A stretch of 64,000 nt of DNA from Flavobacterium ustbae (lineage in GTDB: Bacteria > Bacteroidota > Bacteroidia > Flavobacteriales > Flavobacteriaceae). A program made the position numbers and the translations under genes. This document shows, piece after piece, positions 43,901-54,300 of the stretch. The stretch is from NCBI RefSeq assembly GCF_003946915.1, contig NZ_RPOC01000008.1:62001-126000 (forward strand). The letters are read 5' to 3'. Positions within the stretch are counted from its first letter, which is position 1. The number at the start of each line of letters is the position of its first letter. The notes under the pieces are model-generated. The model was not told the origin of the DNA, made no database searches, and worked only from the letters and a program-made list of their open reading frames with translations.

Positions 43901-44788
43901 ATTGCCAACAGGCTGATTCAGGTTTTGAATTCTTTTTCCATCACTTCCAGAAGCAGTTATATAATAATAAGATTTGGTATCGTATAAATTTAAATTGGTC
44001 TGACTTTCTGAACTCCAATTATCAGTTCCTTCTGCATAAAAAAGAACATAGTCTTCATTGTTGAAAACGCCATCATTTTCGCCTGCTATTTGTATCGCGT
44101 TTTCTGTTAAATCGTCGGGATAATAAGCATTGTTGGCAAGAGGGAGCATTCTCCCGCCGTTGCCATATATTTTTAGTTTTCTGGGATCAATTCTAGAAGG
44201 ATCAATTCCTAAGCTTTGTAAAAAAGACCTATCTATTCTATAAACGCCCGATTTTTCGATGTAAAATCGGTACCAATCTCCTGTAGCCAAAACAGAATTT
44301 GAAATTGCTGCTGATTTTTGAAAGGAAGAAGCGTTTGAAAGTCTTGTGGTTGTGTTGCTAATAAAGTAAGAAAATGATTTTATACGTTTGTAGCTATTTC
44401 CTTCCTTAATTATAGGCGACAAAGAAAGAAAAGTATATTTTATATCTCTTGCATTTGTAACAATGACAGTTTCATTTGGTTTTTCTGGCATATTTTCAGG
44501 TGATAAATCTCCTAAATCTGCTCTGGTAATTGACTCGTAAATGATATTACTGATCTGTACAGAACTGCTGCTTGAGACGTTTGATTGGTTCAAGTTCTGG
44601 AGGAATGTTATGCTTTTTTTGGTAATGTCAAAGCGAAAACTGCTTCCCGAGAAGTACGGAATTATGATTTTATTTTCGCCATAATTTATCTCTTTTTTAT
44701 TCTGCCAATCTATCGTAACAGTCCCATTTATCTGGGAATAGGAAAGAATTGGAATAAGGAAAAGAAAGATAAGTATTACTTGTTTCAT
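40952..44788 (-). CDS. porU: type IX secretion system sortase PorU
   Basis: A 1278-residue gingipain-type (C25) protease that acts as the type IX signal peptidase/sortase: it cuts off the C-terminal domain of cargo and links cargo to the cell surface. A signal peptide is present (ILIFLFLIPILSYSQ). The catalytic dyad is visible as H789 in NYLGHGG and C823 in ITITCEFSRFDD. The C-terminus (VWTKNQTITTEGF, GKGVYIYKLTV, EKLVIL) has itself the shape of a type A CTD, known to be uncleaved in PorU. Co-transcribed with porV; divergent from gldJ. Confidence 0.94.
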   Translation of the reverse strand: MKQVILIFLFLIPILSYSQINGTVTIDWQNKKEINYGENKIIIPYFSGSSFRFDITKKSITFLQNLNQSNVSSSSSVQISNIIYESITRADLGDLSPENMPEKPNETVIVTNARDIKYTFLSLSPIIKEGNSYKRIKSFSYFISNTTTRLSNASSFQKSAAISNSVLATGDWYRFYIEKSGVYRIDRSFLQSLGIDPSRIDPRKLKIYGNGGRMLPLANNAYYPDDLTENAIQIAGENDGVFNNEDYVLFYAEGTDNWSSESQTNLNLYDTKSYYYITASGSDGKRIQNLNQPVGNSNLELNTFDDYQYHEIDQINIVHLGRQWLGEAFEINQEQEFSFSFPNLDTTVPVKIEVSAASASLTSTSFAITANGQNAGTINFSPLIANSDTKYTTGKLPSNTQFTGADNINIKLTYNNNGVPGSKGYLDYINLTAKRKLLGIGKQFHFQYNAAGSTAGIANYTIANASGITQIWDVTDLYNVSKIETANQASFSFKANLGEIRKYIAIDPSDYYVPLKENQSKIANQNLKGTIFRNNQNTFQDIDYIILTPKSLVSQAERLASFHRTNSNLNTKVIALENIYQEFSSGKQDIAAIRNCIKYIYDNASSSEKRVRYVNLFGDASFDYKDRISNNTNIVPIYQSLISNTVGEASFPSDDFYGLMDSDEGVIIPSLAGIDIAIGRMLVSDNAQAQEMVNKVLEYYDTKSYGNWRNNIVLISDDSDRASDRTLQANQNALADQIATEKPFFNIDKIFLDAYTQEASAGGSRYPKARTDFFNAFEKGALIFNYLGHGGEDGLASERIWEKSDGQNLTNQYKYPLFITITCEFSRFDDPTRPTAGEYVFWNPKGGAISMLTTVREIGQTNAEDFNKTLSKNLLSYGSNQYNSIAESLRISKNENPSSASNVVFYIGDPALMLAIAKPRINLTKVNDIVISQAIPDLKSLSKIKISGDITDENNTLLSNYNGELATAIFDKLITNTTLNNDGFSPPMQFKTLGETIFRGNASVTNGQFEFSFVVPRDIRIPVDNGRISFYSKKNESLENQTGYNNSIKIGGINENAPQDNISPKVQLYMNDETFVSGGITNESPFLLAFLEDENGINTASGIGHDIVAILDGDVSNPYILNDYYQTKLDDYTNGNLRFPFRNLAPGLHTISFTAWDVYNNPVTSEIQFTVVGDDSLTLSHVLNYPNPFSTYTQFWFSHNRPYEPLEAQVQVMTITGKVVWTKNQTITTEGFLSREITWDGRDDFGDKIGKGVYIYKLTVKSNLTNKKAEKYEKLVIL

Positions 44789-44871
44789 AGGTTTAAAAAG
44801 CGAAATTTAATCAAAAAATAATTAGTAAGTAAAAATATAGTATTTCATGTTACAGTAAATAATAAAAAGTA

Positions 44872-44879
44872 TATTTTTG
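44872..44879 (+). promoter_or_regulatory. possible TAnnTTTG -7 box of gldJ
   Basis: TATTTTTG lies 117 bp before the gldJ ATG within the divergent porU-gldJ gap. A weaker TATATTGC at about 44963 is an alternative nearer the gene. Confidence 0.35.
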
Positions 44880-44995
44880 CGTTCGTAACTAAAGGTTATT
44901 TTCTGGGAAAAAACAGCGAAATAAAATTATTAGAACAGATGTTGCCAATTAAATGTTAATTATTATATTGCAGCACCTAAATTTATCACCTAAGA

Positions 44996-46687
44996 ATGAG
45001 TATGAAAGTAAACAAAATTGTAGTCTTGCAATTAATGATGTCAATAGTATTGATGTTGGGCACGGCTAGTTGTAGCAAAAAATCGAGTTCCTCTCACGCT
45101 TCTCGAGCGACTGGCTGGGATGTTGATAGTCAGAATGGAACTTCTGCCAGAAATGCAGGAAAAAAACAACAGGCTGGTCCTGGTTTGGTTTTTGTTGAAG
45201 GAGGTACGTTTACTATGGGTAAAGTACAGGATGATGTTATGCACGATTGGAATAACACGCCAACTCAACAACACGTTCAATCATTCTATATGGATGAAAC
45301 CGAAGTTACAAACGGTATGTACTTAGAATACCTAGAGTGGTTAAAGAAAGTTTTTCCACCAACAGAAGAAAATTACAAGAATATTTACGAAGGAGCATCT
45401 CCTGATACATTAGTTTGGAGAAATCGTTTAGGATACAATGAAACGATGACTAATAACTATTTAAGACACCCATCTTATGCTAACTATCCTGTAGTTGGTG
45501 TTAACTGGATTCAAGCAGTTGAGTTTAGTAAATGGAGAACAGACCGTGTAAACGAGGCTGTTTTAGAGAAAAGCGGTTATCTTAAAAAAGGCGCAAAAAC
45601 AAATGATGTAAGTGCTGAAAGTTTATTTAATACTGAAGCTTACCTTGCTTCTCCATCTACTACTTATGGTGGAAATGAAGAATTAGTATTAAAGAAAAAC
45701 CCTAACGGAAGAAAACCTAGAGCTGGTAAAGACGGTGTAGTTCCTGAAGAGAAAAATGTTTATGCTCAGCGTTCATCTGGTGTTATTTTACCAGAATATA
45801 GACTTCCTACTGAAGCAGAATGGGAATATGCAGCTGCTGCAGATGTTGGACAAAGAGAATACAATATCTATAAAGGACAAAAGAAATATCCTTGGTCTGG
45901 AGATTATACACGTTCTAACAAACGTAAAAATAAAGGTGACCAATTGGCTAACTTTAAACAAGGAAATGGTGATTACGGTGGAATTGCAGGTTGGTCAGAT
46001 GACGGGGCTGATATCACTAATGAAGTAAAAAGTTATGCACCAAACGATTTCGGTCTTTATGATATGGCTGGAAACGTAGCAGAATGGGTAGCAGACGTTT
46101 ACAGACCTATTATCGATAACGAAGCAAATGATTTCAACTACTACAGAGGAAACCAATACGCTAAGAACAAAATTGGTAAAGATGGTAAACTTGAAATTAT
46201 CTCTACTTCAAACATTAAATATGATACTTTAAGTAACGGTAAAGTTATTGCAAGAAACCTTCCAGGTGAAATTGCTCAAGTACCGGTTGACGAACAAGAA
46301 ACATATTTAAGAACAAATTTCAGTACAAGCGACAATATCAATTACAGAGATGGTGATAAACAATCTTCAAGATATTTTGACTTTGGAGATTCTGAATCAG
46401 GATCAAAAGCAGATCAAGCAATGTACAATTCTCCAAAACATAATATCACTACTGATAGTCTAGGGAAAATGATCAGAAAGTATGATAACTCTAGTAAACG
46501 TACAACTTTAATCGACGATAAAGTAAGAGTTTACAAAGGAGGTTCTTGGAGAGATAGAGCTTACTGGTTAGATCCAGCTCAAAGAAGATACTTCCCTCAA
46601 GATATGGCAACTGATTATATTGGTTTCAGATGTGCAATGTCTAGAGTAGGTTCTAAAGCAGAAAAAAGAAAATCTCCTAGAAACTAA
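44996..46687 (+). CDS. gldJ: gliding motility lipoprotein GldJ
   Basis: A 563-residue lipoprotein (lipobox TASC) with a formylglycine-generating-enzyme/sulfatase-modifying-factor fold. Motifs include FVEGGTFTMG, MDETEVTNGMYLEYLEW, YRLPTEAEWEYAAAA, DMAGNVAEWVADVYR and YKGGSWRDRAYWLDPAQRRY. The catalytic cysteine pair of true FGE is not present: only one Cys, in GFRCAMSR, lies near the end. The role is therefore structural, as established for GldJ in gliding motility and type IX secretion (with GldK). Its position next to porU-porV and before murF supports this. A strong terminator at 46705-46760 separates it from murF. Confidence 0.94.
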   Translation: MSMKVNKIVVLQLMMSIVLMLGTASCSKKSSSSHASRATGWDVDSQNGTSARNAGKKQQAGPGLVFVEGGTFTMGKVQDDVMHDWNNTPTQQHVQSFYMDETEVTNGMYLEYLEWLKKVFPPTEENYKNIYEGASPDTLVWRNRLGYNETMTNNYLRHPSYANYPVVGVNWIQAVEFSKWRTDRVNEAVLEKSGYLKKGAKTNDVSAESLFNTEAYLASPSTTYGGNEELVLKKNPNGRKPRAGKDGVVPEEKNVYAQRSSGVILPEYRLPTEAEWEYAAAADVGQREYNIYKGQKKYPWSGDYTRSNKRKNKGDQLANFKQGNGDYGGIAGWSDDGADITNEVKSYAPNDFGLYDMAGNVAEWVADVYRPIIDNEANDFNYYRGNQYAKNKIGKDGKLEIISTSNIKYDTLSNGKVIARNLPGEIAQVPVDEQETYLRTNFSTSDNINYRDGDKQSSRYFDFGDSESGSKADQAMYNSPKHNITTDSLGKMIRKYDNSSKRTTLIDDKVRVYKGGSWRDRAYWLDPAQRRYFPQDMATDYIGFRCAMSRVGSKAEKRKSPRN

Positions 46688-46704
46688 ATTCTAGAAAATC
46701 AATA

Positions 46705-46760
46705 AAAAAAATTCCAAATTCCAACTGAATTACTCAGCTTTTGGAATTTGGAATTTTTTT
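46705..46760 (+). terminator. terminator of gldJ
   Basis: The inverted repeat AAAATTCCAAATTCCAA / TTGGAATTTGGAATTTT has a 17-nt loop and a T tract; it begins 17 bp past the gldJ stop. Confidence 0.85.
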
Positions 46761-46796
46761 ATTGCTTATTTATTATAATGTAAATAATTTTTATAA

Positions 46797-48083
46797 ATGA
46801 ATATTCAAGACATTCATAACTTGTTTTTACAGTGCAGTTCTTTGTCTATAGATACAAGAAAAATCGAAAAGAATTCGATGTTTTTTGCTATTAAGGGAGA
46901 GAATTTTGATGCTAATACATTTGCTAAAGAAGCGTTAGATTTAGGTGCTTTATTTGTTGTTATAGACAATGAATCTTATTTTATTGACGATCGGACTATC
47001 TTGGTAAAAAACAGTTTGGAAACACTTCAAGAATTGGCAAAATTTCATCGAACTTATTTGGCGCTTCCAATTGTTGCCTTGACTGGCAGTAACGGAAAAA
47101 CGACAACAAAAGAATTAATCAATGTTGTGCTGTCAAAAAAGTTTAAAACAAAAGCTACTATTGGAAACTTAAACAATCATATTGGGGTGCCTCTAACACT
47201 GCTTTCTTTTACAAAGGAAACTCAAATCGGAATTGTTGAAATGGGGGCGAATCATCAAAAAGAAATAGAATTCTTATGCCAAATTGCTCAGCCTGATTTT
47301 GGCTATATAACCAATTTTGGAAAAGCGCATTTAGAAGGTTTTGGTGGAGTTGAAGGCGTAATTGCGGGTAAGAGTGAAATGTATCAATATCTTGCAGCAA
47401 ACCAGAAAACAGTTTTTGTTAATCTGGAAGATCCTATTCAGATCGAGAAATCGAAAGGAATTAAATCATTTACTTTCGGAGTAAAAAAAGAAAATGCAGA
47501 TTTGAATATTCAGAATATTAAAGCAAATCCTTTTGTTGCTATTGATTATAATAATTTTGGAATCGAATCTCATTTAATAGGCCTTTACAACGCCAATAAT
47601 ATCAATGCGGCTGTAGCAATTGGAAAATATTTTGAGGTCAAAGAAAGTGATATAAAGAGTGCTATTGAGAATTATATTCCGGCAAACAATAGATCTCAAA
47701 TGATGCAGAAAGGTTCTAATGAAATCATTTTAGATGCCTATAATGCTAATCCGAGTAGTATGGCAGTAGCAATTACCAATTTTCTGCAATTGGACAAGAA
47801 AAACAAGATTATGATTCTTGGTGATATGTTCGAATTGGGAGAGGAAAGCCTTTACGAGCATAAAGTTATTGTTGATTCTTTGGTTGTTCAAGATCAGGCA
47901 TTATGTTTCTTAATTGGAAAATCGTTTTATGCAAATCTTGTTTCAGATGAAAATGTAAAGTTTTTTGAAACCTTTGACGCATTTTCATCGTTTTTAGAAA
48001 CCTTTCGATTTAATTCTAACATGATATTGATAAAAGGTTCGCGAGGCATGGCCTTAGAACGAACTTTAGAATATATTTCATAA
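46797..48083 (+). CDS. murF: UDP-MurNAc-tripeptide:D-Ala-D-Ala ligase MurF
   Basis: A 428-residue Mur ligase that adds D-Ala-D-Ala in peptidoglycan precursor synthesis. The ATP-binding P-loop is GSNGKTTTKE (97-106), with the Mur signature EMGANHQKEIEFL after it. The substrate and C-terminal domains include DAYNANPSSM and LGDMFELGEES, typical of MurF. It lies downstream of gldJ but beyond a terminator. A shared bidirectional hairpin joins its stop codon with that of the convergent PUL regulator. Confidence 0.94.
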   Translation: MNIQDIHNLFLQCSSLSIDTRKIEKNSMFFAIKGENFDANTFAKEALDLGALFVVIDNESYFIDDRTILVKNSLETLQELAKFHRTYLALPIVALTGSNGKTTTKELINVVLSKKFKTKATIGNLNNHIGVPLTLLSFTKETQIGIVEMGANHQKEIEFLCQIAQPDFGYITNFGKAHLEGFGGVEGVIAGKSEMYQYLAANQKTVFVNLEDPIQIEKSKGIKSFTFGVKKENADLNIQNIKANPFVAIDYNNFGIESHLIGLYNANNINAAVAIGKYFEVKESDIKSAIENYIPANNRSQMMQKGSNEIILDAYNANPSSMAVAITNFLQLDKKNKIMILGDMFELGEESLYEHKVIVDSLVVQDQALCFLIGKSFYANLVSDENVKFFETFDAFSSFLETFRFNSNMILIKGSRGMALERTLEYIS

Positions 48084-48126
48084 AAAAAATAAGCCATTCT
48101 CCGTAGCGAATGGCTTATTTTTTTTA
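48082..48126. terminator. bidirectional terminator between murF and the PUL regulator
   Basis: AAAAAAAATAAGCCATTC / GAATGGCTTATTTTTTTT with an 8-nt loop overlaps the stop codons of both convergent genes. Confidence 0.9.
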
Positions 48127-51003
48127 AATGCTCATTAAGAATCCAATCAGGTTTTCTTTTTTGTTTAGCCCTAACTTTTTTCTTAGACGATAACGAGCCA
48201 ATTCTACACCGCCTGTTGAAATATTCATAATTTCGGCTATTTCTTTTGTAGACATATTCATTAATAAATAAGTCGATAAATCTAATTCTCGAGGCGAAAT
48301 CGTCGGATATTGTCCCTTCAAGCGTTTCAAAAACTCAAAATGCACGTTTTTAATGTGCTTTTCCAAGTCCTTCCAGCTTTTATCGGTATTCACTTCTTTT
48401 ACAATGCTTTTGTGCAGTTTGCTAAACTCGGCTTTTGTAGTTTCATCTAATATTCCGGTATCAATATCTTTCAATTTATGAATGATTCCGTTTAATACTT
48501 TGTTCTTTTTTACAACCTGTAAAGAGTTGTTTACTAGTTCTTTATCTTTTGCTAATATTTTTATCTGAAGTTTATCGTTCTTCAGTTTTTCAATTTCTTT
48601 TTCTAAATCATGCTGTTCATGTCTGATTTTTGATTCCTTTTCTAAATATAGTCTTCTCTGTTCGATGGTTTCATAATATCTGTTTTTTCTAATCTTGAGC
48701 TTAACTCTAACCGAAATCAAATAAGCGCCAAGTAAAATGAGTATCAGATAAAATAAATAAGCTAAAAAGTGTCTGTACCAAGGCGGAGAAACTGTAAATT
48801 CAACCTCAGTAACGTTCGATTCGATGCCATAACTGTTTCTGGCTTTCAGTTTCATTACATAATTTCCCTCTCTTAAGTTCGTATATTCTTTTATGGCTGT
48901 AGACGACCATCCGCGCCAGTTTTCTTCAAAAGGCTCCAGTTTATAGGAGTACATTACGTTTTCTTGATTTTCGTATGTTGGCGATGCAAAAGTAAATTTT
49001 ACCCTATTGTATTTATACGGTATGCTGTATGAATCCAGTTTGTTGGGCAAATTACCAGTTAAGATAGTATCTCCTGGATTCGAAAAACTTTCGATAAAAG
49101 CTTTTGGCTTTGTCATAAAAGTATTTGGTATTGTCGAATTATAATGCGCCAAACGATCTGTTAATCCTATAAAAATATTTTGAGGATCTATTGTATTTAC
49201 TGAAATATAATTGTTTACCAAATTTCCAGTTAAGTTGGAAAATATGGCTTGTTTTTTTGTAAAAGTGCCGTTTTTGTTTTTAACCAATACCCCTAGCGAT
49301 TCGTTAAATGAATACCATAGATTTCCTGCCGAATCTTCAATTAAAGTATTAATTGTTGGGATGCCGTTAAATAAATTGGTAATTTTTTTATCTTCAAAAA
49401 AGGCTTCCTGCTCTACAGAATATCTGTAAAAGTGGTTTTTTACTTGAAAATAGACTTTATTATTGATGTTCTGGAGACTATTTACTCCTTTGTATTTTTC
49501 GGTTATGTTAACGTGTTTTTTAACAAAATCAAATCTCTTTAGATCTTCAGACAATTTTACCTGGTATAAGAAAGGGTTTTTCTTCATCCATAAGTAATTT
49601 GCGTCTATTTCTACAGAAAAATTATTGGTTGTTTCGTCAAAACCTTTAACCTGATGTAAAAAATCATATCCAGTGGCAGATCGTTTAAAAACTGAAAATC
49701 CATTATAACTTTCGCCTATTATATGATTTTCGTGATCAGGTATTTTCTTGAATCCAAAATATCCCTTATTGTCCAGTATTTTAGATACCTTATTGTTTTC
49801 AATAATTAATGCCCCGCTGTTGCTGGCACATATTAGTACATTGTTTAAGACTTGGATGTTCCAAACTTGGGAGATAGTTCCTTCGACTCTTTTAAACGGA
49901 CTGTCTTTAAAAGAATCTCCCCAAGAATGATAAAATAGTCCTTGGTTTGTTGCTACGTAAAGATTTCCGTTATATGTCGTCGAAGCGTATACTGTACCTA
50001 TATTATAACTGTAATCAAAGTAAGAAAAGGGAGAATTTTCATTTATAAAAGTAATTCCGTTATCAAGTCCAAGCCAGATATTGCTTTTATTGTCAACAAA
50101 TGAAGCTAAAATCGTATTGTTTTGAATTCCTTTTTGTCGATTTAAATGTTGAATTATTTTTCCATTTAAATCACAAATAATAGCCCCGTCTAATACCGAA
50201 TTGAGTATTATAAACTTGTTTTTAATAATTGATCCGCCAAGCGAAGTATTCTTTTTGATAAATTCATTGGCTTCAGTTGCCCACGGTTTAATAACGCCGT
50301 TTTCTGAAACAAAAAGCCCTTTTTCTAAAGTTGCGTAAAGTAATTTATTGTTTGATAATGGAAAAAGAGACCATATCTCCTTGTCGTTAAAAACTGTAGT
50401 GCCTTTTATTGCTGTAAGCCTTCTGTTTTTATATTCTAGCACGCCTAAGGTCTTGTCTTGAAAGTACAAACGGTTGTTGACTAAAAAGGAAAATTGAAAT
50501 TTGTGAGGAGCGGTAAGAGTAGTAACTTTTTCATTTTTTAGAAAAAAGACCTTGCTGAACGATTGAAAAATAATTTCTCCATTGAAAATATGAATTCTCC
50601 AGATTAAATTAATGTTTTCCTTGTCTATTGGACTTAATAAATTATAGAGAGAGTAGTATTTTAAAATTCCTTTACCATCATTTTTGAAGTATCCAAATTC
50701 ATTATTACCTCCAACAAATATTCTTCCTAAAGCATCAATTTTTAAGCTTCTAATCTCAGATTTATTCGGTAAAGAGTATTTGTGCCAATTTGAACCATCA
50801 AATTGAATTAGACCGCTATTGTTGGCAAAATAGATATTGCCATTTTTATCCTGATCAATACTCCAGTTTTGAGTTCCGCCTTTGTATTCTGACCTTTTAT
50901 AATTTTTAATATCTGGAATTCCAATGTTTTTTACCTGCGAAAAACCTTTAAAAAATAAGAAAAATAGCAGAATAAATGTAATAAGCCGAACTGTGGATTT
51001 CAT
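48124..51003 (-). CDS. membrane-spanning PUL regulator: propeller, Y_Y_Y, LuxR-type HTH
   Basis: A 959-residue one-component sensor. A signal peptide is followed by a periplasmic beta-propeller-like region (residues about 25-670) of two-component-regulator propeller type. Then come a Y_Y_Y domain (about 675-738), one membrane helix (about 745-767), a cytoplasmic coiled coil (about 775-870) and a LuxR-type helix-turn-helix (about 897-959: TISPRELDLSTYLL, STKEIAEIMNISTGGVELAR). There is no kinase or receiver domain. It would sense an oligosaccharide outside the inner membrane and act directly on DNA. Divergent from the first susC; it most likely controls the two susCD cassettes. Also comparable to HTH regulators without a Y_Y_Y partner, so details are inferred. 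Confidence 0.85.
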   Translation of the reverse strand: MKSTVRLITFILLFFLFFKGFSQVKNIGIPDIKNYKRSEYKGGTQNWSIDQDKNGNIYFANNSGLIQFDGSNWHKYSLPNKSEIRSLKIDALGRIFVGGNNEFGYFKNDGKGILKYYSLYNLLSPIDKENINLIWRIHIFNGEIIFQSFSKVFFLKNEKVTTLTAPHKFQFSFLVNNRLYFQDKTLGVLEYKNRRLTAIKGTTVFNDKEIWSLFPLSNNKLLYATLEKGLFVSENGVIKPWATEANEFIKKNTSLGGSIIKNKFIILNSVLDGAIICDLNGKIIQHLNRQKGIQNNTILASFVDNKSNIWLGLDNGITFINENSPFSYFDYSYNIGTVYASTTYNGNLYVATNQGLFYHSWGDSFKDSPFKRVEGTISQVWNIQVLNNVLICASNSGALIIENNKVSKILDNKGYFGFKKIPDHENHIIGESYNGFSVFKRSATGYDFLHQVKGFDETTNNFSVEIDANYLWMKKNPFLYQVKLSEDLKRFDFVKKHVNITEKYKGVNSLQNINNKVYFQVKNHFYRYSVEQEAFFEDKKITNLFNGIPTINTLIEDSAGNLWYSFNESLGVLVKNKNGTFTKKQAIFSNLTGNLVNNYISVNTIDPQNIFIGLTDRLAHYNSTIPNTFMTKPKAFIESFSNPGDTILTGNLPNKLDSYSIPYKYNRVKFTFASPTYENQENVMYSYKLEPFEENWRGWSSTAIKEYTNLREGNYVMKLKARNSYGIESNVTEVEFTVSPPWYRHFLAYLFYLILILLGAYLISVRVKLKIRKNRYYETIEQRRLYLEKESKIRHEQHDLEKEIEKLKNDKLQIKILAKDKELVNNSLQVVKKNKVLNGIIHKLKDIDTGILDETTKAEFSKLHKSIVKEVNTDKSWKDLEKHIKNVHFEFLKRLKGQYPTISPRELDLSTYLLMNMSTKEIAEIMNISTGGVELARYRLRKKLGLNKKENLIGFLMSI

Positions 51004-51126
51004 AAAATTTTAAATATATTTTTATTAGAAATGCTTTATTTTGATTTTAAATTATTGATTTATCAATCGTTACAAATATTGTTTTTTGAATTTTTTTTAA
51101 ATTACAACGTAATAGTTGTCAATATG

Positions 51127-51134
51127 CAAATGTA
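51127..51134 (-). promoter_or_regulatory. possible TAnnTTTG -7 box of the regulator gene
   Basis: Minus-strand TACATTTG lies about 124 bp before the regulator ATG. No clear -33 partner is seen. Confidence 0.3.
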
Positions 51135-51221
51135 ATATACGTTTTTTTTAATTAACATTTTTATAACAAAATTTTCTAAAGTTTAAAATGCAGTAAATTA
51201 ATTAGTTAAAAAACAAATGTT

Positions 51222-51265
51222 GTGTTTTTGTAGTGTCTTAATATTTAGTTTGAAGTGTTTTTGTA
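51222..51265 (+). promoter_or_regulatory. paired GTGTTTTTGTA boxes upstream of susC 1
   Basis: Two identical 11-bp direct repeats begin at 51222 and 51255, 33 bp apart (about three helical turns). The second begins 93 bp before the susC ATG. The same pair occurs at identical distances before the second susC. They are plausible binding sites for the adjacent HTH regulator. Confidence 0.65.
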
Positions 51266-51304
51266 AAGAATTTTAATCTCAAATTATTGAAATTTAACAT
51301 TATC

Positions 51305-51347
51305 ATTGCATTAAATTACTAATTAATTAACCAAAATTTTTAGAAAA
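51305..51347 (+). promoter_or_regulatory. conserved susC leader, copy 1
   Basis: The 43 bp before the ATG are almost identical to 58085-58127, starting at ATTGCAT and running through ACTAATTAATTAACC and TTTTTAGAAAA. It is probably the 5' untranslated leader with the promoter core at its upstream end. Confidence 0.6.
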
Positions 51348-54300
51348 ATGAAATTGACAAAATTATTTATTTTTTGTATTTCGTCTTTACTGTTTTCTGT
51401 AGTCGCATTAGCTCAAGATGTGACGATAAACGGAACCATTAATGATGAAAGTGGATTACCCGTCCCAGGTGCGACGGTTTTAGTAAAGGGAACCAATAAG
51501 GCCACTGCATCTGACTTTGATGGGAAATTTCAGATTAGTGCTCCCGCTAACGGAACTTTGACAATCACTTTTGTTGGTTTTGAAACTGTAAATGAGGCAA
51601 TAGGCGGAAGAACAAAGCTTAATATTGCTCTTAAAGCAGTATCTCAAAGTTTAAATGAAGTTGTGGTTATCGGATACGGTACACAAAAGAAAGCCTTAAT
51701 TACTGGTGCTTCTTCCAATTTCAAAGGAGAAACTTTACAGGAATTAAACACAGGATCTGCAATGGAGGCACTTCAAGGTATTGCGCCTGGTATTAGTATT
51801 ACAAGAAACAGCGGTGCGCCGGGTGCAGGTACAAAAGTTACGATTCGTGGACTTGGTACAGTTGGAAACTCAAATCCGTTGTATATTGTAGATGGTGTTA
51901 CTGTTGGTAATATTGATTATCTAAGTCCATCGGATATTGAATCTCTTGATGTTTTGAAAGATGCGGCTTCTGCAGCTATCTACGGTTCGAGAGCTGCAAA
52001 CGGAGTAGTTTTGGTTACTACTGTTAAAGGTCGTAAAGGAAGACCAGCTAAAATTAGTTATGATTCTTTTTTCGGGATTCAAAATATTTATAAAAACTTA
52101 GATCCTTTAAATGCGCAAGAATACATGTACATCATGGACGAAGGGCGTGTTAATGACGGACTTGCACCACATGACTGGCAAGCTATATTAACAAACAATA
52201 GCTGGTTAGAAACAAATTACCCAGGAGCTGGAGTTCAGTATGGTACTGAAATTTGGAATAATCTTCAAAATGGTTGGACAGGTACAAATTGGATTAATGA
52301 AATGTCTAAAAAGAATGCTCCTGTTGTTAACCATGCACTTAATGTAACAGGAGGTAGTGAAGATATTACTTATTCATTAGGACTTTCTTACTATGATCAA
52401 GATGGTATTATTGGAGGTAATCTTGTAGATGCTGGATTTAAAAGATTGACTGCAAGAATCAATACTCAAATGGTGCTAAAAAAGAATGAAAGCCATAGTA
52501 TAATTACTGTTGGTGAGAATGTTACTTTTACAAGTTCTCAAAATAGAGGAGTTTCAAATGGAAATATCTATGGTAATGATTTACATAATGCTTTAACTCA
52601 AAATCCATTACAGCCTGCATATTGGGCGCCTGGGATTGAGAGAAATATAAGCGAATTTGGTTTTTCACCAACTTTAGATGGTTTATCTACTAATCAAACT
52701 AATCCTTTGGCGGTATTATATTACAGAAGTAATTATAGCTATCCTAAAGATTATAAAATTGCAGGAAACGTTTTTGTAGAAATTGAGCCTGTTTCTAATT
52801 TGAGATTTAAATCGGTTTTTGGTATTGATTCTTGGTTTGGACAAGGCAGATCTATGAACCCGGTTTATCATTTAGGAGTTTTGTATAATGATGCCGTTGA
52901 CGGCGCTTCACAGAATTCTTATTTTGGAGCAAATTCTACTTGGACCAATACACTTTCTTATCAGAAACAATTTGGAAATCACAATGTGAATGCTGTTATC
53001 GGAATCGAGCAGATCAAAAATGTGGTTAACAATGAGATAAGCGGTTCTAGAAATGGACTTTTATATCCTGGTGACCCAAGATATGCTTATTTAAATAATA
53101 CTAAAAGCCCTACTTCAATATCAGACATTAACACAAACGGGTTTGATTATGCTGCTGGTGGCGGTGGTATTATGTCTTATTTTGCAAGAGCGCAATATGA
53201 CTACAAAGAAAAATACCTTCTTTCTGCTGTTATACGTCGAGATGGTTCTTCTAATTTTGGTAACGGTTACAAATACGGTAATTTTCCTTCAGTATCTGCG
53301 GGTTGGGTTATTTCAAAAGAAGAATTTATGTCTAGCACTTCAAGTGTACTTAATTTCTTAAAACTAAGAGGAAGCTGGGGACAAAATGGAAACCAAGCTA
53401 TTAATCCATTTTATTATTCTTCTACAATTGCATACGCATTTCCTGGATACTTTTTTGGAGATACAAAACCAGTTTCTGGACCAACGTCATATCCTGCGAG
53501 AGTACCAAATCCGTCTGTTAGCTGGGAGACATCAGAACAGTTAGATTTAGGATTTGATGCAAGTTTATTTAATTCAAGATTAGGTATTACATTCGACTGG
53601 TATAACAAAACCACAAGAGATTGGTTAGTAGAAGCTAAACCTCCAGGAACTTCTGGTGCAGCACCTCCTTTCATCAATGGTGGAGATATTGAAAATAAAG
53701 GTTTTGAAATCTCTGTAAGCTGGAAAGATAAAATAGGTGATTTTAAATACGGACTTACTCTGAGCGGTGCAGCAAATAAAAACAAAGTTACAAGAGTTGC
53801 AAATGCTGATGGTATAATTCACGGTCCAAGCCACGTATTATCGCAAGGAACTTCTGAAATTTCTAGAGCACAAATTGGTTATCCAATTGGATATTTTTAT
53901 GGATTTAAAACTGCTGGGATTTTGCAGAATCAGCAAGAAGTTGATGCTTATGTAGGTCCAGGCGGACAGCCATATTTTGCAGATCAGCGCCCTGGAGACG
54001 TTCGTTTTGTAGATTTAAACAATGATGGTAAAATTGATGAAAATGACAAAACAATGTTAGGAGATCCAAATCCAGATTTTCAGTTAGGTATTCAATTAAA
54101 TTTTGAGTATAAAAATGTTTATTTGAACACTACAATGGCTGGAAAATATGGAATGCAGATCATGCAGTCTTATAGATCATTTTCTGATATGCCAAAACAA
54201 AACTATACATCAGATGTCTTTGATCGTTGGCATGGTGAAGGCACTTCAAACAAAATGCCACGTTTAAGTGCAGTATCAAATAGAAACACAAACGAAATAT

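Noticed and set aside
45041..46028. Alternative frames inside gldJ
   Set aside because: GldJ has a complete conserved fold in the chosen frame; the others have no supporting feature.
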